Source of the DNA: Parashewanella spongiae
Lineage (GTDB): Bacteria; Pseudomonadota; Gammaproteobacteria; Enterobacterales; Shewanellaceae
Length of the DNA: 64,000 nucleotides
Reading direction: 5' to 3'
Assembly: GCF_004358345.1 (NCBI RefSeq)
Contig: NZ_CP037952.1
Span: 3,038,001-3,102,000 of the forward strand
The translations under genes and the position numbers were made by a program. Under the pieces are notes generated by a model, which had not been told where the DNA came from, made no database searches, and was given only the letters and a program-made list of their open reading frames with translations. Numbering within the stretch: position 1 is the first letter of the stretch; the number at the start of each line of letters is the position of its first letter. Of this stretch, positions 51,872 to 60,710 are shown one piece after another.

Positions 51872-52187
51872 AGGGTCTGTTTATCTTTCAGGATTAAATT
51901 TTGTGCTATTTGAGCATTTATCTGTTCAAAGCGCGAGCAGTGATGCTTAGCCATCTAAGTGAGCTGGTCACAACACAGAACAGTGAATGCTCAAAAGCAT
52001 CGAAAAAAGAGAGAGCGTAAATTGGTCGCTCTTTCTAAATAAAAGGTGCTGCGTTATCGTTTTCTTATTTGGAAACGAAGTAACGACAGTTTTGTATGTC
52101 GATAATAACTAAACCTCACAAACTCTGCCTTGCATAAAATAATCAATTTATCGCTGCAAAAACAATCACGAAAGATCAACAGCCCCT
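51872..52187 (+). repeat. R2 inverted-repeat element (copy 3, 316 bp)
   Basis: Full-length copy, same size as at 31095-31410, with termini AGGGTCTGTTTATCTTTC and GAAAGATCAACAGCCCCT. Confidence 0.9.
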
Positions 52188-52300
52188 AGTTATCAGCAGA
52201 ATATAAATTATTAACAAACTCAGGTATCATGCACACCTCAGATGTTTCTTGTTCAGAAATATTTATTCCACATACTCATTTTACCTTGGTTTTTAATTTT

Positions 52301-53428
52301 ATGTATCATCTTCAATTAGATAAACAACAATTCTTATCTGAATACTGGCAAAAAAAGCCATGTGTCATCCGCAGTGCTTTTAAAGATTTTATCGACCCAA
52401 TTACCGCTGAAGAGTTAGCCGGATTAGCATGTGAAGAAGAAGTCTCATCTCGAATCGTGCTAACCAGCGAATCCGGATGGGATGTTAAACATGGCCCATT
52501 TGAAACCTATGAAGAGTATGGCGAAAATAGATGGCAATTATTAGTTCAAGCTGTAAATCATTGGCACCCAAATGTTGAACCTTTAGTCGAAGCGTTCCGG
52601 TTTCTCCCAGATTGGCGTTTTGATGATCTCATGGCTTCTTTTGCAACTCCTGATGGTGGTGTAGGCCCACACATTGATAACTATGATGTGTTTATTATTC
52701 AAGGTGAAGGCCAACGCAAATGGAAAGTTGGTAATAAAGGCGAGCACAAACAGCGTGACAATGACCCTCAATCAGCTTTAGTCGAAGATTTTGAAGCAAT
52801 TATCGACGTCACTTTAGAATCTGGTGATATTTTATACATTCCGCCAGGTTATCCTCACTGCGGTGAAACACTTTCAGTAGCAATGAGTTACTCAGTTGGT
52901 TTTCGAGCACCAAGCCAACAAGAAATGTTTACAGAAGTTGCTGATTACTTGTTAGATAATGATATTGGTTTATCACGCTTTACCTCTGCTGATGAAACCG
53001 CCAACAAAGGTTTAATTGGTGAAAACCAGCAACAAGGGTTAATGGATTTAATAGGCCAAATTACCGCATCTCCAAACCACTACCATAAAATGCTTGGTGA
53101 ATTACTCAGTCGTAATCGATTTGAGCTCGATTTGTGTCCAGATGAAGATATTACGGAAACTGAGTACCTTCTCGCGATTGAGGATGGTGCGGATATAAAA
53201 CGACTTGGCGGAATAAAAATACTGAGATTAGAAAACGACCAAGAACAGCGTCTTTTCGTCGGGGGCAATGCATATATTTTAGCTGAGAGTTCTCACGAAT
53301 CTTTAAAGCACTTAAGCAATGAGTTTACTTTAACCAATTCTTGGTTACATGAGCACAAAACAGATCCCGCTATTAATAAGTTTCTTATTGAGTTACTTCA
53401 GCAAGGCTGTTTGTACTTCTCTGAATAA
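52301..53428 (+). CDS. roxA: Ribosomal oxygenase RoxA (YcfD), JmjC-type
   Basis: 375 residues from ATG 52301 (MYHLQLDKQQFLSEYWQKKP); an upstream in-frame ATG at 52229 adds 24 residues that do not fit the family. Fe(II)/2-oxoglutarate oxygenase that hydroxylates an arginine of ribosomal protein L16 in E. coli. Iron ligands are His and Asp in GGVGPHIDNYDVFIIQ and the His in IPPGYPHCGETLS; RKWKVGNKG contributes to the cofactor pocket; the C-terminal winged-helix-like domain follows. Conserved core gene, ended by a strong bidirectional terminator. Confidence 0.9.
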   Translation: MYHLQLDKQQFLSEYWQKKPCVIRSAFKDFIDPITAEELAGLACEEEVSSRIVLTSESGWDVKHGPFETYEEYGENRWQLLVQAVNHWHPNVEPLVEAFRFLPDWRFDDLMASFATPDGGVGPHIDNYDVFIIQGEGQRKWKVGNKGEHKQRDNDPQSALVEDFEAIIDVTLESGDILYIPPGYPHCGETLSVAMSYSVGFRAPSQQEMFTEVADYLLDNDIGLSRFTSADETANKGLIGENQQQGLMDLIGQITASPNHYHKMLGELLSRNRFELDLCPDEDITETEYLLAIEDGADIKRLGGIKILRLENDQEQRLFVGGNAYILAESSHESLKHLSNEFTLTNSWLHEHKTDPAINKFLIELLQQGCLYFSE

Positions 53429-53452
53429 CACAACGCAAAATTGATACACAAT

Positions 53453-53482
53453 AAAAAAAGGCTGATTAATCAGCCTTTTTTT
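53453..53482. terminator. Bidirectional rho-independent terminator
   Basis: AAAAAAAGGCTGATTAATCA and GCCTTTTTTT form a symmetrical hairpin between roxA and the convergent DUF4826 gene. Confidence 0.9.
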
Positions 53483-53495
53483 ATTGAAATAGAGA

Positions 53496-53984
53496 TTACG
53501 CTTTCCACAAATTGTCATCATTTTGCATTGCGTATAAACTTTCCGCCCTCGAAATGAGTAAGTTGGCGTACTTTGCTTGAGTAGAATCACGTGTTACCCC
53601 TGTACGCACAAGGTTTTCAGCTTTTAATTGCCAAGTTAAAGAAAAGTGTCTCACCGCTTCACGTGCAGTTTTCGCAACATTGACATCAACTAGATCTGAA
53701 GGTAAGTCACCCGTAAGTACCCAATAAGTCTTTTTGCTCGGACGTTTCGATTCAATTTTCCAAACGGCCATATATGGAGCAAGGTAACGGCTTTCAGTAT
53801 CTAAAACTTTACTTGGGATAATGCCTTTCTCGGCCAAAAACTTATTGGCTTTTTGAAATTGAGTTCTTATCCATTCTTGACGCATTTGCGCTATTTGCTC
53901 TTGGCTCGGCTGAGCTTTCTGAACATGTGAATACTGTAGGTTTACTTCTGCGTCTTGTTCTTTTTCAACCGCTTGGTCTGCCAT
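53496..53984 (-). CDS. DUF4826-family protein
   Basis: 162 residues, cytoplasmic. QMRQEWIRTQFQKANKFLAE, YLAPYMAVWKIES, KTYWVLTGDLPSDLV and AREAVRHFSLTWQLKA are the conserved blocks of a family found in Shewanella and related genera. Function unknown. Single gene, convergent with roxA and sharing its terminator, divergent from leucine dehydrogenase. Confidence 0.7.
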   Translation of the reverse strand: MADQAVEKEQDAEVNLQYSHVQKAQPSQEQIAQMRQEWIRTQFQKANKFLAEKGIIPSKVLDTESRYLAPYMAVWKIESKRPSKKTYWVLTGDLPSDLVDVNVAKTAREAVRHFSLTWQLKAENLVRTGVTRDSTQAKYANLLISRAESLYAMQNDDNLWKA

Positions 53985-54068
53985 AACTACTTTACCTATT
54001 CTTCGAGTTGGTCTAATGCTAACTTTTGTAATATTTGCAATGCATGTAAATTTTTAACGTACCCTAGG

Positions 54069-54084
54069 TTACGTTAACGTTAAG
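54069..54084. promoter_or_regulatory. LiuR-like operator upstream of leucine dehydrogenase
   Basis: TTACGTTAACGTTAAG resembles the TTTACGTTNACGTAAA boxes of the MerR-family regulator LiuR, which controls branched-chain amino-acid catabolism in gamma-proteobacteria. It lies 154 bp before the gene. No liuR gene in the window. Confidence 0.45.
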
Positions 54085-54237
54085 TGGAAAGCAAAATTGC
54101 CACCAACATCAAACTTTTTATACATTTCGTTTTGTTGAGAGTATCCCTAAATGCTAATTTAACGCAACAAATATAACAAAGGATCTCTAGAGTATTTAGC
54201 TCATGGAGAAAATTCAATCACACATCGGAGAACTGCT

Positions 54238-55275
54238 GTGGCGGTATTCAATAACGTATCTTTTGACAACCATGAAGAAGTTGTCTTTTTTAATGATGAA
54301 GCTAGCGGCTTAAAAGCTATTATAGCTGTCCACAATACTAATTTAGGTGCTGCTGTTGGTGGCTGCCGTATGTGGAACTATGAATCTGATGAAGACGCAT
54401 TAAACGATGTTTTACGTCTTTCTCGTGGAATGACCTACAAAAATGCGCTTGCGGGTTTAACTATGGGTGGTGGCAAATCGGTAATCATTGCTGATTCCAA
54501 AAAAATCACCAACCGTGCAGAATTGTTTAAAGCTTTTGGTCGAGCTGTACACCAGCTTGGCGGTAAGTATTACTCAGCTGAAGATGTGGGCGTTTCAACA
54601 TCAGATATTATGTTAGCTCTTGAAGAAACTCCCTTTATGGCGGGGCTTGAAGGAAAAAGTGGCGACCCCTCTCCATTTACAGCATTAGGCACTTACCTCG
54701 GGATTAAGGCAGCCGTTAAGCATCAACGAGGTTTAGACTCTCTTAGAGGCTTAAAGATTTCTGTACAAGGTGTTGGACATGTTGGATATTACTTATGTAA
54801 ACATCTACATGAAGAAGGCGCCGAGCTTATTGTTACCGATATTAATAAAGACAATTTAGATCGAGCTGAATCGGAATTTAATGCCATTGTTGTGGCTCCT
54901 GATGCAATTTACTCTCAAGAAGTTGATGTTTACGCTCCCTGTGCACTTGGCGCCACCATTAATGACATTACCTTGCCACAAATCAAGGCAACAATTGTCG
55001 CTGGCTGCGCTAATAATCAGCTCGCTGAACAACGTCACGGTGAAAGCCTCAAAGAAATGGGGATTTTGCTTGCTCCTGATTACGTGATCAATGCCGGTGG
55101 CATTATCAATGTGTCATTTGAAGAAAATTACGACGAGGCTAAAGCAACCGCTAAAGTTGAAAAAATTTATGACACCTTATTAGAAATTTTTAAACAAGCA
55201 GAAATTCAAAATAAAACAACCAACGTTGTTGCTGATGAAATGGCGCAAAAAATCATTTCAGCGGCGGCAAAATAG
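54238..55275 (+). CDS. ldh: Leucine/valine dehydrogenase (Glu/Leu/Phe/Val dehydrogenase family)
   Basis: 345 residues starting at GTG 54238. NAD-dependent oxidative deamination of branched-chain amino acids. Landmarks: NLGAAVGGCRMWNY, LSRGMTYKNALAGLTMGGGK with the substrate and catalytic Lys residues, YYSAEDVGVSTSDIM, the Rossmann motif ISVQGVGHVGYYLCKHL and APDYVINAGGIINVSFEE. Single gene; the upstream LiuR-like box suggests induction with branched-chain amino-acid catabolism. Normal length; could also act on phenylalanine. Confidence 0.92.
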   Translation: MAVFNNVSFDNHEEVVFFNDEASGLKAIIAVHNTNLGAAVGGCRMWNYESDEDALNDVLRLSRGMTYKNALAGLTMGGGKSVIIADSKKITNRAELFKAFGRAVHQLGGKYYSAEDVGVSTSDIMLALEETPFMAGLEGKSGDPSPFTALGTYLGIKAAVKHQRGLDSLRGLKISVQGVGHVGYYLCKHLHEEGAELIVTDINKDNLDRAESEFNAIVVAPDAIYSQEVDVYAPCALGATINDITLPQIKATIVAGCANNQLAEQRHGESLKEMGILLAPDYVINAGGIINVSFEENYDEAKATAKVEKIYDTLLEIFKQAEIQNKTTNVVADEMAQKIISAAAK

Positions 55276-55314
55276 ATTTCGGTATCCTTTAATTTTTTGC
55301 TAACAAACTGATTT

Positions 55315-55346
55315 ATAGGAGTCTTTATTCGGTTCCTATTTTTTTA
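55315..55346 (+). terminator. Probable terminator after leucine dehydrogenase
   Basis: ATAGGA ... TCCTAT with an 12-base loop followed by seven T residues. Confidence 0.5.
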
Positions 55347-55417
55347 TGTGTTTTTGTTTATTTTAAACTGGAAATATCATCATTTTTTGCTTGAATTAAG
55401 TTACACATAATTAAATA

Positions 55418-55771
55418 ATGATTAAAAAAATGGTGCGCTTTAAATATCAAGTTGATCAAGATGACATTGAACTGCAGACAAGCAGCTGGTCTGGTATGGA
55501 AAGGCTATTATTTAATGGCAAGGTCATTTCCAGTCGCCTAAATTTTAACCCCTTCAGTAATCATGATATTGCTCTTTCAAATGGACATAAATGCCGGTTT
55601 CAATTACTCGTGGATCCTAGCTCACAACAACTTATCTGTAGGATTTATAAGAAAGAGCAATTGGTTGCTAGTCTTAAGCAGAGTAAAAAAAGCTATAGTA
55701 AAAATCTGAAATATCTTCAATATGGGTTACTTTTCATTTGCTTTGCAACTGTGTTAATTGTTTCGATTTAA
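55418..55771 (+). CDS. Small protein with C-terminal membrane anchor, unknown
   Basis: 117 residues; I do not recognise the family. Residues 1-95 look like a small beta-rich cytoplasmic domain (YQVDQDDIELQTSSWSGMER, LLFNGKVISSRL, HKCRFQLLVDPSSQQLICRI); residues 96-117 are one hydrophobic helix (YLQYGLLFICFATVLIVSI), so it is probably tail-anchored. Convergent with the MarR gene. Similar small proteins occur in Shewanella-like genomes as I recall, but I cannot name one. Confidence 0.6.
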   Translation: MIKKMVRFKYQVDQDDIELQTSSWSGMERLLFNGKVISSRLNFNPFSNHDIALSNGHKCRFQLLVDPSSQQLICRIYKKEQLVASLKQSKKSYSKNLKYLQYGLLFICFATVLIVSI

Positions 55772-55814
55772 AAAATTTGCTTGATAAACTTCAGTAGGTT
55801 AAAAATCAATTCAC

Positions 55815-56237
55815 TTATAAGACATTGTTACGAGGCACTCTTTTCAAAAGACGCAATAAGCTTTTTTTATCTTCATCATTAAGTACACTAAGAAAGTATT
55901 CATGCACACGTTCAACCTCTCTTATCACATCATGCTCCAACGCTTTAGCTTCATCTGTAAGATATATTTTAAATGAACGCCGATCATCAGATTCTTGATG
56001 ACGATAAACGAGTTGTTGTGCTTGTAACTGATCTAACATTCTTGTCATTGTGTAATTTGCAACGTCACAAGAACATGAAAGCTCGGTTTGAGTAACTCCT
56101 TCCTCTTCCCATAAACAAAACAAAACGGGCCAAAGTTTCAAATCAATATTATATCGCTTTAATCGCAAATCCATTTCGCGTTGCAGCTCAACATTAAAAT
56201 GAGACACTAAATATCCCAAACTTTCATTTCGCTCCAT
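55815..56237 (-). CDS. MarR-family transcriptional regulator
   Basis: 140 residues with the winged helix: LKLWPVLFCLWEEEGVTQTE, LSCSCDVANYTMTRMLDQLQ (recognition helix) and the wing VYRHQESDDRRSFKIYLTDE. A Cys pair in SCSCD may sense oxidants. An 18-bp palindrome lies 55 bp upstream of the start, suggesting autorepression. Downstream of DUF1285 and ydiJ on the same strand but separated by 70 bp, so probably its own unit. Confidence 0.88.
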   Translation of the reverse strand: MERNESLGYLVSHFNVELQREMDLRLKRYNIDLKLWPVLFCLWEEEGVTQTELSCSCDVANYTMTRMLDQLQAQQLVYRHQESDDRRSFKIYLTDEAKALEHDVIREVERVHEYFLSVLNDEDKKSLLRLLKRVPRNNVL

Positions 56238-56291
56238 AATGCCACTTCCAATTGTTCATCCCTGTACTTTATAATTTTAACTAACATTTAT

Positions 56292-56309
56292 AAAATAGTT
56301 AACTATTTT
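56292..56309. promoter_or_regulatory. Candidate MarR operator
   Basis: AAAATAGTTAACTATTTT, a perfect 18-bp palindrome just upstream of the MarR gene and touching the DUF1285 stop codon. Confidence 0.6.
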
Positions 56310-56748
56310 AACTGATATATTCTTCAATAAAACGATAGTAACAAGCTCGGTTTAAACTCGCTGGCAAATTTCGTTCTACAATACATGTAATCGAGTCGTC
56401 ATTGACTTTGAATTGCTCAAAGTTCGCGAGAAAATGCTTAGATTCAATGCTAGAAATAAGCTCAATACCTCCATCCTCCATACATTGATAATCAGTTATT
56501 TTAAAGGGCTGCGATGAAACAGAAACCTTCACCTTTTCCACAGGGGTGATAAGAAAGTATTCACTGTTTTCAATTTGTAGAATTTGGCTGAATAGGCGGC
56601 TGAATTTTAAAGGTAAAACCGAACCTTGATAAAACCATTCGCCCTCATTGTTTATAACAAACAAAGGTGTCTCGCTACAAAGCTTGGTGTTAAATTTTAG
56701 TGATGAAAGTGCTGTTTCGACTTCTTTATGAGTATTAGAGTGATTCAT
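56308..56748 (-). CDS. DUF1285-family protein
   Basis: 146 residues. TPLFVINNEGEWFYQGSVLP, LKFSRLFSQILQIENSEYFL, ITPVEKVKVSVSSQPFKITD and CIVERNLPASLNRACYYRFIEEYI match the DUF1285 pattern. Structures of this family show a two-domain beta-rich fold; function unknown. It starts 52 bp after ydiJ ends and is probably in the same operon. Confidence 0.75.
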   Translation of the reverse strand: MNHSNTHKEVETALSSLKFNTKLCSETPLFVINNEGEWFYQGSVLPLKFSRLFSQILQIENSEYFLITPVEKVKVSVSSQPFKITDYQCMEDGGIELISSIESKHFLANFEQFKVNDDSITCIVERNLPASLNRACYYRFIEEYIS

Positions 56749-56799
56749 TTACACCTCAAACATTTTGAGCCGACACTTTATCGACTCAATACATCAAGT

Positions 56800-59700
56800 C
56801 TAATTTGATATTTGTTCTAGTAAGATTTCTATCGGATGCTGGCTTCGAAATCCTGCAAATCGCTTAACCTGACTGCGACAAGAAAAACCTGTAACTAAAA
56901 CCTGATTTTGATCTTTATTCTCTATATGTGGACGCCAAGACATATCGAATAAGTTTTCACTATTTGATAAATTTTTAAGTTCATGCCCATATGTACCAGC
57001 CATGCCACAACAACCTAAATTAACAACGTCTAATTTTAACTTAAACATTTCGAATATATGTATCCATTCTTTGGTTGAGTTTGGTCGAGTAGTCGCTTCA
57101 GTGCAATGATTAAACAAAGTATACTTTTCATTTGATTGTGATACGTTTAATTCTGAATTCAAACGTTTTGCAAGCCATTCATTGAATAACAAAACTTCAA
57201 ACTGCCCTCTTTTTTCACCCAGAACCTCCTTGTACTCATCTCGATAACAAAGCACTAAAGCAGGATCGATTCCCATCAATGGCATGCCTAACCTAGATAC
57301 ACTGGATAAAAAATCTGCACTGCTCTTGGCTGTTTTAGCAAAACGATTTAGAAAACCTTTTACATGAGCAGGTTTACCATTCGGTTTGTAAGGAAGTAAA
57401 ACTGGAATTAGATCTAGATGTTCTATTAATTTCACTAGCTTAAAAACGAGTTGGGCATCGTAATAACTGTTAAAAGGATCTTGAACAATTAAAACATGAT
57501 TTTGTCTTTGCTCATTTGGAATTTTGGTTAGCTTTGCTAAATCATAATTCAAACAATTGTGACCAGATAAACGTTGATTTAACGTTGGAAATGAAAGCTT
57601 CGGGGAGTCCACATAACCTAATGTTTCTTTTATCAGCCATTTACTGAGTTCGTTATGCGATAAATGGTTTATCAATCTCGGCGCACTGGCTAGTAGAGGT
57701 AAGCCTTGCTCTATACCCGCGACTAGATGATCGGTAATAGGTCTCATATACTTTTTATAATAGATATCTAAAAACTGAGATCTAAACTTAGGGACATCAA
57801 CTTTTACGGGACACTGACTGGAGCATGATTTACAAGCAAGACAACCTTGCATTGATTCCATGACTTCATGAGAGAAGTCATATTCTTTTTTAAGTTGAAA
57901 GGAATGAGTAAAGCGTTTCAGCAAATTATCTGGTTTTGACTTGGCTAGAGCTTCAATATCAACCCCTTGATTTGATAATAGCCGTAACCATTCACGCATT
58001 ACACTTGTTCGACCTTTTGGCGATTGCACTCTGTCGCCTGTAACTTTATATGATGGGCACATAGGTGTGTTGGGACTGTAATTAAAACACAATCCATTGC
58101 CGTTACAGTTCATAATATCTGGAAATTCGTTACGCACAGTAATGGCAATTTCACGATCAAAACTACCGCGCTTTTTACTATCGACATTATAAATAAGCGC
58201 GGCTTGATCGGGTGCAAATAGTTTTCCAGGGTTAAGGCGATTATGAGGATCAAACCAAGTCTTTATTTGGCATTGCAATTTATATAGTTCATCACCAAAA
58301 ATTGCAGGAGCATATTGCCCTCGAACCCCTTTTCCGTGTTCCCCCCACATCAAGCCACCATACTTCATGGTTAGGTTCGCAACTTCGTCTGATATTACCC
58401 TGAGTAATTTCTCATCATTTGGGTCGCACATGTTTAACGCTGGACGAACATGCAACACGCCTGCATCAACATGACCAAACATTCCGTAATCTAATTGGTG
58501 ACCATCAAGCAGTGCTCGAAACTCCATAATAAAGTCAGCCAACTTCTCTGGAGGAACTGCAGTATCTTCCGCAAATGCGAGTGGCTTTCTTTGCCCCTTT
58601 GTCGCACCAAGCAATCCAACGGCCTTTTTACGCATTGCATAAATGGTATTAATACTGGCTAAATCTTCAGTAAACTGAAAACCAATTAATCCCGACATTT
58701 TATTATCGATTTTAAGCTCTAACGAGCTGATTAACATATGTAATTTACTAGAAACCTCAGAAGGCTCACCTGCAAACTCTACCATGTTAAGCCCTTCAAT
58801 AACTTGGCCTTGCACATCTGAAATCAATGACTTAACAGAGTGCCATATAATGTCATTCTTAGCTAAATTAAGCACTTTTGAATCAATTGTTTCAACAACC
58901 GTAGCGTTAGCTTTAACAAGATCTGGGGCATGGCGTAAAGCTGATTCAAACGAATCGTACTTTATATTAACCATCACACGTTTTTTAGGTATTGGGGTGA
59001 TGTTTAATTTAGCTTCAGTTATAACCGCTAATGTGCCTTCAGAGCCTGTAAGGATTCTTGAAATATCAAATACATCTAATGCATCGTTCCAAACATGTTT
59101 AAGATCATAACCGGTTAAAAAACGATTTAAGTCGGGAAATTTTTCAAGAATTAAATCCCGCTTTAATCGACTTTGTTCTGCAATTTTTGAGAGCAAATCT
59201 GCTGAGTGATTTGATAATATTTTATCAGCTGCTAAAGGTGCGGAATCAAGAAGTTCACCGTTCATTAGTACACTGGATAAGCCAAGCACATGATCAGACG
59301 TTTTACCGTAAACCAGTGAGCCTGCTCCAGATGCATCTGTATTAATCATTCCGCCAACAGTTGCACGATTTGAGGTAGATAAGTCAGGGCTAAAAAAATA
59401 ACCATGAGGCCGCAACACATCGTTTAAAGCATCTTTTACAATTCCTGTTTCAACTTTTACCCAGCCTTCCTCAGGATTAACTTCAATCACTTTGGTCATA
59501 TATCGTGAAAGGTCAATAATTATTCCGTGTGAAAGTGACTGACCGTTCGTACCTGTCCCACCACCTCTTGGGCTAAATACTATTTCTTTAAATTCATTTT
59601 TGTTTGCTATTTGTATCGCCAATTGAACGTCATTTTGCGTTTTTGGATATATTACGGCCTGAGGTAAAAACTGATAAACAGAATTGTCGGTAGATTGCAC

Positions 59701-59817
59701 TACTCTCGCGTTATACCGTTTATCAACATCGCCACTAAAGTTACTAGCTTCAAGGCAAGTTAAATAATTAAGGTAAATAGGTTCAATAGTTTGCTGGTGT
59801 GACAGTCGGGGTAACAT
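56800..59817 (-). CDS. ydiJ: D-2-hydroxyglutarate dehydrogenase-type FAD/Fe-S oxidoreductase (YdiJ)
   Basis: 1005 residues. N-terminal FAD domain (about 50-270: VIYPKTQNDVQLAIQIANKN, FSPRGGGTGTNGQSLSHGII, GGMINTDASGAGSLVYGKTS, ILTGSEGTLAVITEAKL), FAD-oxidase C-terminal domain (HVDAGVLHVRP, GLMWGEHGKGVRG, LNPGKLF), then an iron-sulfur part with NCNGNGLCFNYSPNTPMCPS and CLACKSCSSQCPVKVDVPKF, and a CCG-type domain ending in NLGCCGMAGTYGHE. E. coli YdiJ oxidises D-2-hydroxyglutarate to 2-oxoglutarate; other D-2-hydroxyacids are possible. Full length. Bases 59818-60075 contain only an R4 fragment. Confidence 0.92.
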   Translation of the reverse strand: MLPRLSHQQTIEPIYLNYLTCLEASNFSGDVDKRYNARVVQSTDNSVYQFLPQAVIYPKTQNDVQLAIQIANKNEFKEIVFSPRGGGTGTNGQSLSHGIIIDLSRYMTKVIEVNPEEGWVKVETGIVKDALNDVLRPHGYFFSPDLSTSNRATVGGMINTDASGAGSLVYGKTSDHVLGLSSVLMNGELLDSAPLAADKILSNHSADLLSKIAEQSRLKRDLILEKFPDLNRFLTGYDLKHVWNDALDVFDISRILTGSEGTLAVITEAKLNITPIPKKRVMVNIKYDSFESALRHAPDLVKANATVVETIDSKVLNLAKNDIIWHSVKSLISDVQGQVIEGLNMVEFAGEPSEVSSKLHMLISSLELKIDNKMSGLIGFQFTEDLASINTIYAMRKKAVGLLGATKGQRKPLAFAEDTAVPPEKLADFIMEFRALLDGHQLDYGMFGHVDAGVLHVRPALNMCDPNDEKLLRVISDEVANLTMKYGGLMWGEHGKGVRGQYAPAIFGDELYKLQCQIKTWFDPHNRLNPGKLFAPDQAALIYNVDSKKRGSFDREIAITVRNEFPDIMNCNGNGLCFNYSPNTPMCPSYKVTGDRVQSPKGRTSVMREWLRLLSNQGVDIEALAKSKPDNLLKRFTHSFQLKKEYDFSHEVMESMQGCLACKSCSSQCPVKVDVPKFRSQFLDIYYKKYMRPITDHLVAGIEQGLPLLASAPRLINHLSHNELSKWLIKETLGYVDSPKLSFPTLNQRLSGHNCLNYDLAKLTKIPNEQRQNHVLIVQDPFNSYYDAQLVFKLVKLIEHLDLIPVLLPYKPNGKPAHVKGFLNRFAKTAKSSADFLSSVSRLGMPLMGIDPALVLCYRDEYKEVLGEKRGQFEVLLFNEWLAKRLNSELNVSQSNEKYTLFNHCTEATTRPNSTKEWIHIFEMFKLKLDVVNLGCCGMAGTYGHELKNLSNSENLFDMSWRPHIENKDQNQVLVTGFSCRSQVKRFAGFRSQHPIEILLEQISN

Positions 59818-59893
59818 TCTTACATTCTATATTTTTTCGATATGGCTTTATTATACCTAAAAAATAGCAATTTAAAGCAAAATAACTGCGTTA

Positions 59894-60051
59894 TACCAAT
59901 TACAGTAATTAATCTCTCGCTCAGCAAGAGCTAAAGGGTTTCAGTTCAAGGCACAAGCTCGAAGTACTATATACCCTAACGGCCGCCATACAAAGCTGGC
60001 GTTCAACGCACTTCGTGCTTTTGTCAGGATAATTCAAGTGCTTGTAACGCC
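59894..60051 (-). repeat. R4 element, partial
   Basis: From terminus TACCAATTACAGTAATTAA through CGGCCGCCATACAAAGCTGG to about 60051; the other end is missing. Confidence 0.8.
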
Positions 60052-60075
60052 AGGGCGGGATTACGCTTTGATGAA

Positions 60076-60315
60076 TTATTCACCAAACAAAATCTCAGCC
60101 CTAAATTTTGCATCCCAGCAAGCTCGCTGCATCTTGCCAGCAACACTGTCTTTTGAAGAATGACTTTTCACTAAGTTCAAAATCTTAGTGTTGTCATCTA
60201 TCGCTAAGATTTCTAAGTATGATTGAGCTTGTTCGGCAGTGTGATCAAACCCTGAGCAGCGGATTACTTCTGGTGCAACAGAATTATTACGCATCAACCT
60301 ATATGCCAATGGCAC
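60076..60315 (-). CDS. Short hypothetical protein, possibly a fragment
   Basis: 79 residues (FDHTAEQAQSYLEILAIDDN then KDSVAGKMQRACWDAKFRAE), helical and charged, no family recognised. No clear Shine-Dalgarno. It sits between an R4 fragment and an ISAzo13 remnant, so it may be a truncated relic. Confidence 0.35.
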   Translation of the reverse strand: MPLAYRLMRNNSVAPEVIRCSGFDHTAEQAQSYLEILAIDDNTKILNLVKSHSSKDSVAGKMQRACWDAKFRAEILFGE

Positions 60316-60383
60316 TAAGGGATGCTGCGACTTAGGTTATACCGACGTATAATCCAAACAGAGTAATTTACGGTTGCAGCCAA

Positions 60384-60710
60384 ATGTCTACTTCAATTTA
60401 CCTTTCTAGTGAGTCCAAAAGGATAATTAAACTTGCATCCAGTAAACTTCATGGGATGGAGAAAAGAGTTTTTATGGCCGAAGTACCCAAAACCTTCTGC
60501 TGTGGGAGTCCACGCTTAACTGAAACAGAATTTGGCTGGTGTCGAAAGGCTGTTGCGCTTGGGCTTCATGAACAAGAAACGGGCTTCGAGTGTTTCGGAC
60601 ACTATGACGGAAAACCTCGAAGTGAAGTGAGTCAGCCTCAATTAGAAATAGATATTAGAGCGTTAGTAGATCCTGAATCGCAAGCCGACCCGAAGTTTAA
60701 AAATACGTTT
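60384..60710 (+). pseudogene. ISAzo13-family transposase, N-terminal fragment
   Basis: RVFMAEVPKTFCCGSPRLTE, TEFGWCRKAVALGLHEQETG and SQPQLEIDIRALVDPESQAD followed by PKFKNTF are the start of an ISAzo13-type transposase. Family similarity stops at 60710, exactly where the GGGTGTAGATC end of the ISKra4 element begins; the later codons up to 60806 read ISKra4 sequence. Confidence 0.78.
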
